Shown here one piece after another: positions 8,141-15,254 of a stretch of 20,993 nucleotides of DNA. Under the pieces are notes generated by a model. The model ran no database searches and was not told the origin of the DNA. It saw only the letters and a list, made by a program, of their open reading frames with translations. Position 1 is the stretch's first letter. The number at the start of each line of letters is the position of its first letter. Both the position numbers and the translations under genes were made by a program. Origin of the DNA: Bacteroidota bacterium (GTDB lineage: Bacteria > Bacteroidota > Bacteroidia > Bacteroidales > VadinHA17); contig JAKAXP010000011.1 in NCBI GenBank assembly GCA_021816545.1, positions 1 through 20,993 of the forward strand. Direction: 5' to 3'.

Positions 8141-8208
8141 TCTGAAGTCTGAAAGTCTGAGAGTCTGAAAGTCTGAAAGTCAGTCTTGCGGTTTTGCGGC
8201 TTTGCGGT
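8141..8208. repeat. Two abutting 8-bp tandem micro-arrays
   Basis: From 8141 the sequence runs through five copies of tctgaaag-like units: a 7-bp copy, then 8-bp copies at 8148, 8156, 8164 and 8172. A short junction (8180-8184) leads to three 8-bp copies of tttgcggt-like units at 8185, 8193 and 8201. Both arrays have period 8 but different motifs. They fill most of the thiN-pnuC gap. The units are far too short and unspaced for a CRISPR. Confidence 0.8.
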
Positions 8209-8238
8209 CTGTCAACAGATAATATTATGATTATCAGG

Positions 8239-8856
8239 CTATTCAATACTGCCGACTGCCGACTGGTACTGCCGACTGATCTCTTGCCTCCATTTAATTA
8301 CCCCAATTATTGCCATCACGAAATATACAAAAAACAGCACAGCAGTCGGATACAATCCCGAAGCAACATATACCACCACTGCAATGGCATTGGCAACAAT
8401 CCATACATACCACTGCTCAAGGTATTTCCTTGTCAGCATCCATGTTGCCACAACCGAGAGGGAGGCAATGAGGCTGTCCCAAACCGGCACCGGAGAATCG
8501 GTTGCCCTGTCGAGAACAAACCAGAGTACAGCCCAGATGACTGCGGTTGCCAACACGCACCAGGCAGCAGTGGCAGAATCAATTCTTTTCACGTCAGAAC
8601 CCGCTCCCTCCTCAGAGGTCTCAGGCTGTCTCCTCCACATGTACCATCCGTAAACGCTTATAACAAGATAGTAGCCCTGGAGCCCCATGTTTGCGTAGAA
8701 ACCTGTCCGGCCAAAAACATACATATATACCGCAGAGGTGATTATGCCAAGCAGCCACAGCAGTATATTGCGTTTTATCTCCAGGATAACATAGGCAATG
8801 CCGGTGACTGCCCCGAAGATTTCAACGATATTTTGAGCTATCCAGTCCGCTGTCAT
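8239..8856 (-). CDS. pnuT: PnuC-family vitamin permease, probably thiamine transporter PnuT
   Basis: This 205-residue protein has about seven membrane helices and the PnuC-family pattern: an EIFGAVTGIAYVILEIKRN N-terminus, then LLGIITSAVYMYVF, and aromatic-rich QGYYLVISVYGWYMW. PnuC proteins let vitamins diffuse in, driven by phosphorylation inside the cell. The family covers nicotinamide riboside (PnuC), riboflavin (PnuX) and thiamine (PnuT). The TPP riboswitch upstream and the thiamine pyrophosphokinase downstream point to thiamine; sequence alone would not decide. It starts 50 bp after the receptor stop. The last dozen codons are built from repeated tgccgac units (8249-8278 on the plus strand), so the tail looks recently altered and is unlikely to matter for transport. 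Confidence 0.88.
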   Translation of the reverse strand: MTADWIAQNIVEIFGAVTGIAYVILEIKRNILLWLLGIITSAVYMYVFGRTGFYANMGLQGYYLVISVYGWYMWRRQPETSEEGAGSDVKRIDSATAAWCVLATAVIWAVLWFVLDRATDSPVPVWDSLIASLSVVATWMLTRKYLEQWYVWIVANAIAVVVYVASGLYPTAVLFFVYFVMAIIGVIKWRQEISRQYQSAVGSIE

Positions 8857-8906
8857 AGAGTCTCAGTTACAATTGAATGTCCGTGATAATTCCTGTGTCC
8901 ATCCTG

Positions 8907-11336
8907 TCAGAAAGATAATGAAATACCGGCCATCCAGTTTATTCCGGCCTGCGGGAACCAGTAGGCCCAGGTCTTCTCCTCCCCGTCCTCTGTCCACATG
9001 CCGCCGTATGCATTGTTTTCATATATCGAATTTAACAGGTTATTGACCGTAAACCGAAGTGTCAGCTCACCAGCCTTCTTCAGTTTTATTCCGTATGCGG
9101 AGGTCAGGTTGCTGACAAAGTATGGGGCAATTGCCCGGTCACTGCTCTGTGTATTGTCAAAATACTGCCTGCCGACATACTTTCCGGTAAGGTTGAATGA
9201 AAGCTGTTTAAAAGGGTTGATTTCCAGCTCCGCCGATCCGGTGACCCGAGGCGAGTAAGCAATGTCAACCGTTCCAAGATCACTGTACAGATATTCTTCA
9301 CTCCAGTCGTCAGTGTTGTAATTGAAGTAGTAGTTCCTGAAATCCCTTATCCTGCTCCTGCTGAGTGTCAGGTTCATCTTCAGCGCCGCAAGCGGCGAAG
9401 GGCGGTAGCTCCCTGAAAGCTCCACTCCTGCCCTGTAGCTTTCAGGCACGTTTGTCATTATCGGGTAACCGGTAGTGCTGATTTTTCCGGTGGGGACCAG
9501 CTGATCAAGGTACATCATGTAATAGAGATTGACACCCAGCGCAACAGCCGAGGTCCTGAACGTATACCCTCCCTCGAAGTCGGTCAGCCTCTCCCTTCCG
9601 GGTGTGGCTGAAGGATCTCCGGCTGCATCCTTATAGTCGGCCCTTGTCGGTTCGCGGTGGGCCACCGCTACCGAGGCGAAGGCCTCGCTGCCGGTGCCGT
9701 TGTTCCAGAACAGGCCTGCCTTTGGATTGAAGAAGAGGAACCGGTGGTTGCCGTCAAGCTCTTTCATGTCGTCATCAGGGCCGGCAAACCGGTAAGCTAT
9801 GTGCCGGAGCTGCAGGTCGATGAACCCGTTGAGACTACCGGTAAGCGCCATGTTAACCTTCCCGTAGATACTGGCTTCTTCCTTAACCCCGTTGTTTCTG
9901 TACCACTCATACCCGGGGTAGACGTCACCCGGTTTTTCAAGCCAGAGAATTGTCCCGTAGTGATCACCGTCATACCTGTTCAACGCTCCTCCCAATGACC
10001 ACTCGGTGGAGGTTCCCTGTTTGAGCAGCGACCAAACCGCACCATAGAACAGGTTGTCAAGCCACTTTCGCTGAACGATATCCGTCGCAGTGACGGGGTA
10101 GTCAATGGGATACATATCCGAAATCCCATATTCAAACGGGCTGATATCGCTCTTCTGTTCCTCGTAATAGCCCAGCCCTGTGGTAAGGTGCAGGCCGGTG
10201 CTGAGTATCACCCTGCCGGGGAACTGGTGGGTGTGGAAGAGGTGATAATGATTCTGGGTATACACGTCGGTCTCATCATCGTAGTATCTTGTCGTACCGC
10301 TGGCATCGACGTACTCTCCTGCAGGATTGTATTTCCTGTCGGTCGGCAGTATTTCCGTCGGTACTCCCCACCAGCTGATTCCCGTCTTCTGGCTGCCCGT
10401 GATTATATTGAAGCGGATCATGTCAGAAGGGCCTGACCAGATCCCTGACACCGTTGCGGAGCTGATGTCGGCTGCGCTGTGATCGACAAAGCCGTCGCTC
10501 CGTATCTGAGAAGCGCGTACAATCATGCTGAACCTGTCTCCCAGCATGCCGGTCCACCCTTTCGCCGTGAGGCGCGATGTATTGAATGATCCGTATGAGA
10601 TGTCTGCCGAAGCGCCAGCTTCAGAGGGAGGGGTCATCGTACTGATATTTACCGAGGCACCGAAAGCGCCGGCTCCGTTTGTGGAGGTGCCCACACCGCG
10701 CTGCACCTGGATGCTTCCTGTGGAGGAGGCCAGGTCAGGTAGATCAACCCAGAACACCTGCTGCGACTCGGAGTCATTGAGCGGTATGCCGTCAAGGGTG
10801 ATGTTTATCCGGCTGGCGTCGGTGCCGCGTATACGCAGTGAGGTATAGCCAATGCCTGTGCCGGCATCCGAGGTCTCAACAACTGATGGTGTCAGTGCCA
10901 GGAGGAATGGCATATCCCTGGTCATATCCTTCTCTCTCAGCTCCTCTGCACCCACGGTGCTGTAAGCCATAGGAGTACGTGCTCCCGCCCTGCTGCCCCT
11001 GACAATCACATCCCCGGCCATAAAAAGAGCCTCACTGAGGTTTACATCAATCGTGACTGTACCGTTGACGACAACCAGGGTATCAAACGGTTCGTATCCC
11101 GTAAAGCTTATCCGAAGGTTGTATGATCCGTTGTGCAGCCCCCTGAGAGAGTATCTGCCCTCATTGTCAGTGGCCACCCCGGTGGCGGTCCCGGCCATAA
11201 CCACCGAGGCTCCTGCCAATGGCATGCCACCTGCATCCGTTACCCTGCCGGTGATTGCACCGTAATGACCCTGCCCCCGGACTACCCCGTCAAGGGCCAT
11301 CATCAGCATTAAGACAACAGCAATTTTCCTCACCAT
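8907..11336 (-). CDS. TonB-dependent outer-membrane receptor, probably for thiamine compounds
   Basis: This 809-residue protein is a TonB-dependent receptor of the Bacteroidota type. A signal peptide ends near residue 21. A carboxypeptidase-regulatory-like beta domain follows (about 26-103; GRVTDAGGMPLAGASV and DNEGRYSLRGL). The plug lies at about 115-235 (LRIRGTDASRINITLDGIPLND, VQRGVGTSTNGAGAFGASVNI). The rest is a 22-strand-type barrel ending in a terminal Phe (GISLSF). It sits directly behind a TPP riboswitch and ahead of pnuT and thiN, so its cargo is probably thiamine, its phosphates or a precursor (inference from context; such receptors are known in TPP-regulated Bacteroidota operons). 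No SusD partner is next to it, which argues against glycan uptake even though a fucosidase gene is nearby on the other strand. Confidence 0.93.
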   Translation of the reverse strand: MVRKIAVVLMLMMALDGVVRGQGHYGAITGRVTDAGGMPLAGASVVMAGTATGVATDNEGRYSLRGLHNGSYNLRISFTGYEPFDTLVVVNGTVTIDVNLSEALFMAGDVIVRGSRAGARTPMAYSTVGAEELREKDMTRDMPFLLALTPSVVETSDAGTGIGYTSLRIRGTDASRINITLDGIPLNDSESQQVFWVDLPDLASSTGSIQVQRGVGTSTNGAGAFGASVNISTMTPPSEAGASADISYGSFNTSRLTAKGWTGMLGDRFSMIVRASQIRSDGFVDHSAADISSATVSGIWSGPSDMIRFNIITGSQKTGISWWGVPTEILPTDRKYNPAGEYVDASGTTRYYDDETDVYTQNHYHLFHTHQFPGRVILSTGLHLTTGLGYYEEQKSDISPFEYGISDMYPIDYPVTATDIVQRKWLDNLFYGAVWSLLKQGTSTEWSLGGALNRYDGDHYGTILWLEKPGDVYPGYEWYRNNGVKEEASIYGKVNMALTGSLNGFIDLQLRHIAYRFAGPDDDMKELDGNHRFLFFNPKAGLFWNNGTGSEAFASVAVAHREPTRADYKDAAGDPSATPGRERLTDFEGGYTFRTSAVALGVNLYYMMYLDQLVPTGKISTTGYPIMTNVPESYRAGVELSGSYRPSPLAALKMNLTLSRSRIRDFRNYYFNYNTDDWSEEYLYSDLGTVDIAYSPRVTGSAELEINPFKQLSFNLTGKYVGRQYFDNTQSSDRAIAPYFVSNLTSAYGIKLKKAGELTLRFTVNNLLNSIYENNAYGGMWTEDGEEKTWAYWFPQAGINWMAGISLSF

Positions 11337-11382
11337 TTCGAAAGCATTATATGTTCACATCGTCAGAAGTGAGGGTGGTCAG

Positions 11383-11390
11383 ACAGGCTG
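11383..11390 (-). promoter_or_regulatory. Anti-aptamer segment in the riboswitch expression platform
   Basis: On the minus strand the leader carries CAGCCTGT (11390-11383). This is perfectly complementary to ACAGGCTG inside the aptamer (11460-11453), which overlaps the conserved GGCTGAGA block. Pairing would break the TPP-binding fold, so the two structures should be mutually exclusive. No U-tract terminator follows, so control may act on translation initiation (inference). Confidence 0.55.
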
Positions 11391-11404
11391 GAAACGATTA
11401 CTCT

Positions 11405-11476
11405 TTTTCCCTACGCCGGCATTACCCGGATCAGGTTATAAGGGTATGATCTCAGCCTGTATATTAAGGCACCCCA
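11405..11476 (-). ncRNA. TPP riboswitch (THI element)
   Basis: Read on the minus strand, the conserved blocks appear in order: GGGGTGCC (11475-11468), GGCTGAGA, ACCCTT, AACCTGATC, GGGTAATGCC, and GCGTAGGGAA ending near 11406. These are the standard TPP aptamer signatures, with a short P3 arm. The start of the receptor gene is about 70 nt further on. The aptamer should bind TPP and lower expression of the receptor, permease and kinase genes. Confidence is high because every core block matches. Confidence 0.97.
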
Positions 11477-11487
11477 AATCGACAGTG

Positions 11488-11495
11488 CAAAGATA
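11488..11495 (-). promoter_or_regulatory. Putative promoter of the thiamine operon
   Basis: On the minus strand TATCTTTG (11495-11488) is an exact match to the Bacteroidota -7 element TAnnTTTG. A transcript starting about 7 bp on would begin just before the first conserved base of the TPP aptamer, which is where it should start. The -33 element is not clear. Confidence 0.55.
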
Positions 11496-11555
11496 CTGAA
11501 AAAAATGCGAAACCGTCCTCCTCGGCCCCCTTTACACTCAATTCTCTCTTATTTG

Positions 11556-11563
11556 TATCTTTG
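11556..11563 (+). promoter_or_regulatory. Putative promoter of the DUF3052/fucosidase pair
   Basis: TATCTTTG is an exact TAnnTTTG match, 20 bp before the ATG at 11584. TTTA at 11531-11534 lies 21 bp upstream and could be a weak -33 element. It faces away from the thiamine operon promoter, whose -7 element has the identical eight bases. Confidence 0.5.
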
Positions 11564-11583
11564 CCACGGGAAGACCTTAAAAA

Positions 11584-12000
11584 ATGGACGATATTCTGAA
11601 AAAGCTCAAATACGGGGAACAGGGCAGGATCGCAGTGCTGAATGCCCCCGGGGAGTTCCGTGAGCGGATCTCCGGGCTGCTGCCTGATGTGCAGATTGAC
11701 ACCGAGATCAATGCCCGTTACCTGTATGATTTCATGATTGCCTTTACCCCTGCTTCTGCTGACGTTGAGAAGCTGGGACCGGCGTGCATCCATAACCTGA
11801 GCGAGGACGGCAAACTGTGGATGGCATATCCCAAGGGTACATCAAGGAAGTATGCCACAGATATAAACAGGGACCGGGGCTGGAACAACGTGGAGGATAC
11901 CGGGTTCAGGCGCGTGAGCCAGGTGGCCATAGACGAAGACTGGTCTGCTCTCCGTTTCAGGAATGTGAAATTTGTAAAACCCGCAAAACCGACCCATTGA
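11584..12000 (+). CDS. DUF3052-like small protein
   Basis: This 138-residue soluble protein resembles the DUF3052 family. The recognisable part is the C-terminal half: LSEDGKLWMAYPKGTS, KYATDINRDRGW and VSQVAIDEDWSALRFR. The function of the family is unknown to me. There is no signal peptide or membrane segment. The TGA stop shares its A with the ATG of the fucosidase gene (TGATG), so the two are probably translated as a coupled pair, although no functional link between them is obvious. The start ATG lies 20 bp after a good -7 promoter element and nothing conserved precedes it. Confidence 0.82.
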   Translation: MDDILKKLKYGEQGRIAVLNAPGEFRERISGLLPDVQIDTEINARYLYDFMIAFTPASADVEKLGPACIHNLSEDGKLWMAYPKGTSRKYATDINRDRGWNNVEDTGFRRVSQVAIDEDWSALRFRNVKFVKPAKPTH

Positions 12001-13520
12001 TGAACAGGGTCCTGAAGAGCCTGCTGTCCGTTTCATCTCCTGCTGCAATCATGGCCGCACTTGCTGCCGTGATGCTCATCTCCTGCTCACGGCAGAAAGA
12101 TACCGAGTTCTTCACCGGACGGGTCAACTTTCCCGTTGAACCCAACCTGGGAGTGAAGGAGGCGATGGCGGCAAGACTCATACCGCATCCGAGGCAACTC
12201 GAGTGGCAGAAACTGGAGATGACTGCATTCATTCATTTCACTGTCAACACCTTCACAGACCAGGAATGGGGTACCGGCAAGGAGTCACCCGAACTGTTCA
12301 ACCCTGTTTCACTTGACGCGGAGCAATGGGTCAGGGTGCTTAGTGAGGCAGGAATGAAGATGGTAATAATCACTGCCAAGCATCACGACGGATTCTGCCT
12401 GTGGCCTACGCAGACGACAACCCACTCTGTAGCCTCCAGTCCCTGGAAGGAGGGGAAAGGGGATGTCATCAGGGAACTTAAGGATGCCTGCGAAAAATAC
12501 GGGATGAAGTTCGGTGTCTATCTATCACCGTGGGACCGGAATGCCTCAAGCTATGGGGATTCACCGGCATACAACCGTTTTTACATGGAGCAGCTGACGG
12601 AGCTGCTCACCTGGTACGGCAGGGTTGATGAGGTGTGGTTTGACGGCGCCAACGGCGAAGGGCCTGACGGCCGTCGCCAGGAGTACGACTGGCAGGCATA
12701 CTATGACCTTATCAGGAAGCTGCAGCCGGATGCTGTCACTGCCATCATGGGAGAGGACGTGAGATGGGTCGGCACAGAGAGCGGCTACGGCCGTGAGACA
12801 GAATGGAGCGCAACCGTGCTGGCTCCCGGAGGGACCCCGGAGAGCGTCGCAATCAATGATACCCTGGGAGTAAATGCCATGTCAGAAGACCTTGGCAGCA
12901 GCAGGCTGCTTGACAGGGCGCAACATCTCTTCTGGTACCCTGCCGAGGTGGATGTCTCCATAAGACCGGGCTGGTTCTGGCATGCTTCGGAGGACTCACT
13001 GGTCAAGGATGTTGAAAAGCTGGCAGACATTTATCTCAGCTCGGTAGGCCGGAATGCTGTTCTCCTGCTCAATGTACCACCTGACAACAGGGGGCTGATA
13101 ACCGATAATGACATCCGCAGCCTGAAGGGGCTTAAGGAATGGATTGACAACCTCTATGCCACCGATCTCCTCAACGGTTCGAGGCCATATGGCCGTGGTG
13201 CATCAAACCTGACTGACGGCAACAACGAAACATCATGGCACCCTCGCCGCAACCGTGTGGCGTCATTCGTACCAGCCATTGCTGCCACATTCAACGTCGC
13301 CATGCTTCAGGAAGACATAAGCAAGGGACAGCGGGTTGAGAAATTCGTCATCGAAGCCCTCAACGGTGCCGGATGGGATACCATAGCCACCGGTACAACA
13401 ATAGGCTACAAGCGCCTTATCCGCTTCCCCGAGGTAAAGGCAAACGAGATAAGACTCACCATAATCTCCTCCAGGGCCACCCCGTACATCAGCACTTTTG
13501 CCCTGTACAAAACCGATTAG
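12000..13520 (+). CDS. Alpha-L-fucosidase lipoprotein, GH29
   Basis: This enzyme removes alpha-L-fucose from glycans by a retaining mechanism. The protein has 506 residues. It begins with a lipoprotein signal ending LISC (Cys29), so it is lipid-anchored in the cell envelope. The GH29 domain shows HPRQLEWQ, FIHFTVNTFTDQEWG, ITAKHHDGFCLWPT (H128, H129), GMKFGVYLSPWDRN and the nucleophile Asp215 in EVWFDGAN. A short beta-sandwich-like C-terminus (SNLTDGNNETSWHP) resembles a discoidin/F5-8C edge. The overall pattern is closer to the subfamily acting on branched or linked fucose than to the broad aryl-fucosidase type, but this is a tentative reading. No SusC/SusD pair adjoins it, so it is not in a full polysaccharide-utilisation locus here. 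I chose the ATG overlapping the upstream stop; an open frame continues to 11817 but is out of register with the real gene there. Confidence 0.93.
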   Translation: MNRVLKSLLSVSSPAAIMAALAAVMLISCSRQKDTEFFTGRVNFPVEPNLGVKEAMAARLIPHPRQLEWQKLEMTAFIHFTVNTFTDQEWGTGKESPELFNPVSLDAEQWVRVLSEAGMKMVIITAKHHDGFCLWPTQTTTHSVASSPWKEGKGDVIRELKDACEKYGMKFGVYLSPWDRNASSYGDSPAYNRFYMEQLTELLTWYGRVDEVWFDGANGEGPDGRRQEYDWQAYYDLIRKLQPDAVTAIMGEDVRWVGTESGYGRETEWSATVLAPGGTPESVAINDTLGVNAMSEDLGSSRLLDRAQHLFWYPAEVDVSIRPGWFWHASEDSLVKDVEKLADIYLSSVGRNAVLLLNVPPDNRGLITDNDIRSLKGLKEWIDNLYATDLLNGSRPYGRGASNLTDGNNETSWHPRRNRVASFVPAIAATFNVAMLQEDISKGQRVEKFVIEALNGAGWDTIATGTTIGYKRLIRFPEVKANEIRLTIISSRATPYISTFALYKTD

Positions 13521-13521
13521 A

Positions 13522-13567
13522 TTGGTACGGTTATTGCATTCATAAATATGTACCAAAGAGATGCAAT
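13522..13567 (+). promoter_or_regulatory. Interleaved inverted repeats before the DUF4251 gene
   Basis: The 50-bp gap has two perfect 7-bp inverted repeats that interleave. TTGGTAC (13522-13528) pairs with GTACCAA (13550-13556), and ATTGCAT (13533-13539) pairs with ATGCAAT (13561-13567). Both pairs have arms 28 bp apart. The order a-b-a'-b' is that of a pseudoknot or of two mutually exclusive hairpins. The last arm ends 3 bp before the ATG, so RNA folding could control translation. A DNA operator is the alternative. Confidence 0.5.
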
Positions 13568-13570
13568 GCC

Positions 13571-14137
13571 ATGAAAACAACATTAACAGCAGTATTATTT
13601 CTTCTCTTTGCCACCGGGGCCTCCGCACAGCAGGAGGTTCAGCTCTCACGGCAGGAGAGGAAAGCCATCAGGCAGGAACAGAAAAAGCAGGAGGAGGCTA
13701 TGCTGGCTCACAATACTTCTGCAGCACTCCAGGCAGGACAGTTCGTCCTGAAAGCTGACCAGCTCAGAAACCGTACAGGACTCACTGTAAATGTCAATCC
13801 TACGATAAACTTCATCGCAGTTGAGGGGAAAGATGCCTACGTCCAGGTGGCATCATCATCAGGAGTAGGGCTTAACGGACTCGGAGGCGTAACGCTGAAG
13901 GGAAAGATCACCTCCATGGATATATCAAAGTCAGATAAGAACGGATTCTACAGCATTTCAATGAATACGATGGGAAATGCCGGGCATCTGACGATAGCAA
14001 TGAATGTAAACCGGACCGGGGAAATAGCATCTGCAACCGTCATGACAAATTACGGGGGCAGGATTGAGATGAACGGAGAGCTTGTCCCGTGGACCGGTAC
14101 AGGAAAAACAATTTACAAGGGACAGGAGCGTTACTGA
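13571..14137 (+). CDS. DUF4251 family secreted protein
   Basis: This 188-residue protein has a signal peptide ending ASA before QQE (about residue 20), so it is exported to the periplasm. A short charged helix (SRQERKAIRQEQKKQEEAM) follows, then a beta-rich domain with LKADQLRNRTGLTVNVNPTINFI, GGVTLKGKITSMDISK and a C-terminal WTGTGKTIYKGQERY. This is the pattern of DUF4251, found mainly in Bacteroidota and of unknown function. The open frame extends upstream into the fucosidase gene, but the signal peptide fixes the start at 13571. The leader just before it contains two interleaved inverted repeats. Confidence 0.85.
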   Translation: MKTTLTAVLFLLFATGASAQQEVQLSRQERKAIRQEQKKQEEAMLAHNTSAALQAGQFVLKADQLRNRTGLTVNVNPTINFIAVEGKDAYVQVASSSGVGLNGLGGVTLKGKITSMDISKSDKNGFYSISMNTMGNAGHLTIAMNVNRTGEIASATVMTNYGGRIEMNGELVPWTGTGKTIYKGQERY

Positions 14138-14170
14138 GTAACAGGCCTGCAAACCCATAAGATGCAATAC

Positions 14171-14584
14171 ATGAAACGACTTTTATTTATCCCTCTGCTT
14201 CTGACAGGGCTGATTTCATCATGCAGCCTTGATCCGGGACGCGTTGTCTACAGCAATGTTGTAATACCCATTGATGAACGCAGTGTGCCTGAGACCGGAA
14301 CGGTAAATCAGAACGTGAATATTTACGTGGAAGCCTCAGAAGACAACGGTTGCTGGTCAGACATTCATTTCGTAATGGCACAGAAGGATGACCGTGAGTA
14401 TGAGATATGGGCACTGGCTGATTTTGAATCAACGGGAGTGTGTCCGGAGATGATTGTATCTGCTGACTCCGTACTAACATTCAAGCCAGAGAGGCCGGGA
14501 AATCATATTATTAAGTTCTGGATGAACAACCTGGAGTATGAGAATGATACGATTGCTGTGGGTGAAGCCCTGGGTGACAGGTAA
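14171..14584 (+). CDS. Small lipoprotein of unknown function
   Basis: This 137-residue protein starts with a lipoprotein signal peptide (MKRLLFIPLLLTGLISSC, Cys18) and continues as a beta-rich, acidic exported domain with two further Cys residues (NGCWSD and TGVCPE) that could form a disulfide. I do not recognise the family. An alternative ATG three codons upstream (14162) is in frame; 14171 gives the better signal peptide. The leader GATGCAATACATGAAAC closely resembles that of the preceding DUF4251 gene. It follows that gene by 33 bp, so co-transcription is likely. The stop lies 6 bp from that of the convergent gene on the minus strand. Confidence 0.78.
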   Translation: MKRLLFIPLLLTGLISSCSLDPGRVVYSNVVIPIDERSVPETGTVNQNVNIYVEASEDNGCWSDIHFVMAQKDDREYEIWALADFESTGVCPEMIVSADSVLTFKPERPGNHIIKFWMNNLEYENDTIAVGEALGDR

Positions 14585-14590
14585 CCGGGT

Positions 14591-15181
14591 TTATTGACCC
14601 ATACGCCTCATCCTGCCGGCAAGCCAGCTCTGCTGACGCTCCTCTTCCGACCTGTGAAAAATCTCCTTGTTGACGTATTTGATAGACTCAACAGTATAGA
14701 GTGCCCGCGGATTGAACTGGTTGATCTCGTCAAGCACCTCCTGTATCATGCTCCTCCGTGCAATAATATATATAACGGCTACCTCTCCCTCAATTCCTTC
14801 GGCCTTCACCGAGGTTACGCCATAGCCCTTGTTCCTCAGGTCTTCAATAAGATTAGTTGCATCTTTCCGGGTAATGACCCTTATCATCTCATGCCCGATT
14901 GCCAGCCTTTCCTCAAGGTACATCCCGACGAAGTTGCCTGTGGCGAATCCACCTGCATATGCAACATAGCAGACCCAGTTATCAAGGTCCTGCATGATCC
15001 TGCTGATGGCCAGCAGCCATATCAGCACCTCGAAGAAACCCACGAAGGGAGCCACCTTCCTCATCCCCTTCGTAACGAAGATGATCCTGAGCGTGCCCAG
15101 GGAGACATCGAATATCCTGGCAAAGAAAATGAAGAGAGGAAGCAGGACATATGTAACAATATCTGAATTAAGATGTTCCAT
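14591..15181 (-). CDS. DUF2179/UPF0316 family membrane protein
   Basis: This 196-residue protein has three membrane helices at its N-terminus (DIVTYVLLPLFIFFARIFDVSLGTLRIIFV, then FFEVLIWLLAISRIM and a Gly-rich YAGGFATGNFVGMYLEE segment). A soluble DUF2179-like domain follows (RVITRKDATNLIEDLRNKGYGVT, GEVAVIYIIARRSMIQEVLDEI). The family is known as UPF0316; its function is not established. The soluble part has the alpha-beta look of a small-molecule sensing domain. I chose the ATG at 15181; one five codons upstream (15196) is also possible. It faces the CapA gene across a shared promoter region and ends 6 bp from the convergent lipoprotein. Confidence 0.88.
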   Translation of the reverse strand: MEHLNSDIVTYVLLPLFIFFARIFDVSLGTLRIIFVTKGMRKVAPFVGFFEVLIWLLAISRIMQDLDNWVCYVAYAGGFATGNFVGMYLEERLAIGHEMIRVITRKDATNLIEDLRNKGYGVTSVKAEGIEGEVAVIYIIARRSMIQEVLDEINQFNPRALYTVESIKYVNKEIFHRSEEERQQSWLAGRMRRMGQ

Positions 15182-15197
15182 GGTTGAAATTAACATT

Positions 15198-15227
15198 TTT
15201 GAACTTGCTAAGATATGACTATTTTTG
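15198..15227 (+). promoter_or_regulatory. Putative promoter of the CapA-like gene
   Basis: TTTG (15198-15201) and TATTTTTG (15220-15227) are separated by 18 bp and match the Bacteroidota -33 and -7 elements. The ATG at 15255 follows by 27 bp, giving a leader of about 20 nt. This is one of only a few sites in the window with both elements present. Confidence 0.6.
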
Positions 15228-15254
15228 AAACCGATACCCCTGAACCGGATAGTG

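Noticed and set aside
8141..8208. Possible CRISPR array
   Set aside because: The repeat units are 8 bp with no spacers between them; no cas genes are present.
11817..11999. Upstream extension of the fucosidase frame
   Set aside because: It overlaps the DUF3052-like gene in another frame, and the lipoprotein signal peptide starts at 12000.
8907..13520. Polysaccharide-utilisation locus joining the TonB receptor and fucosidase
   Set aside because: No SusD gene, opposite strands, and the receptor is behind a TPP riboswitch.
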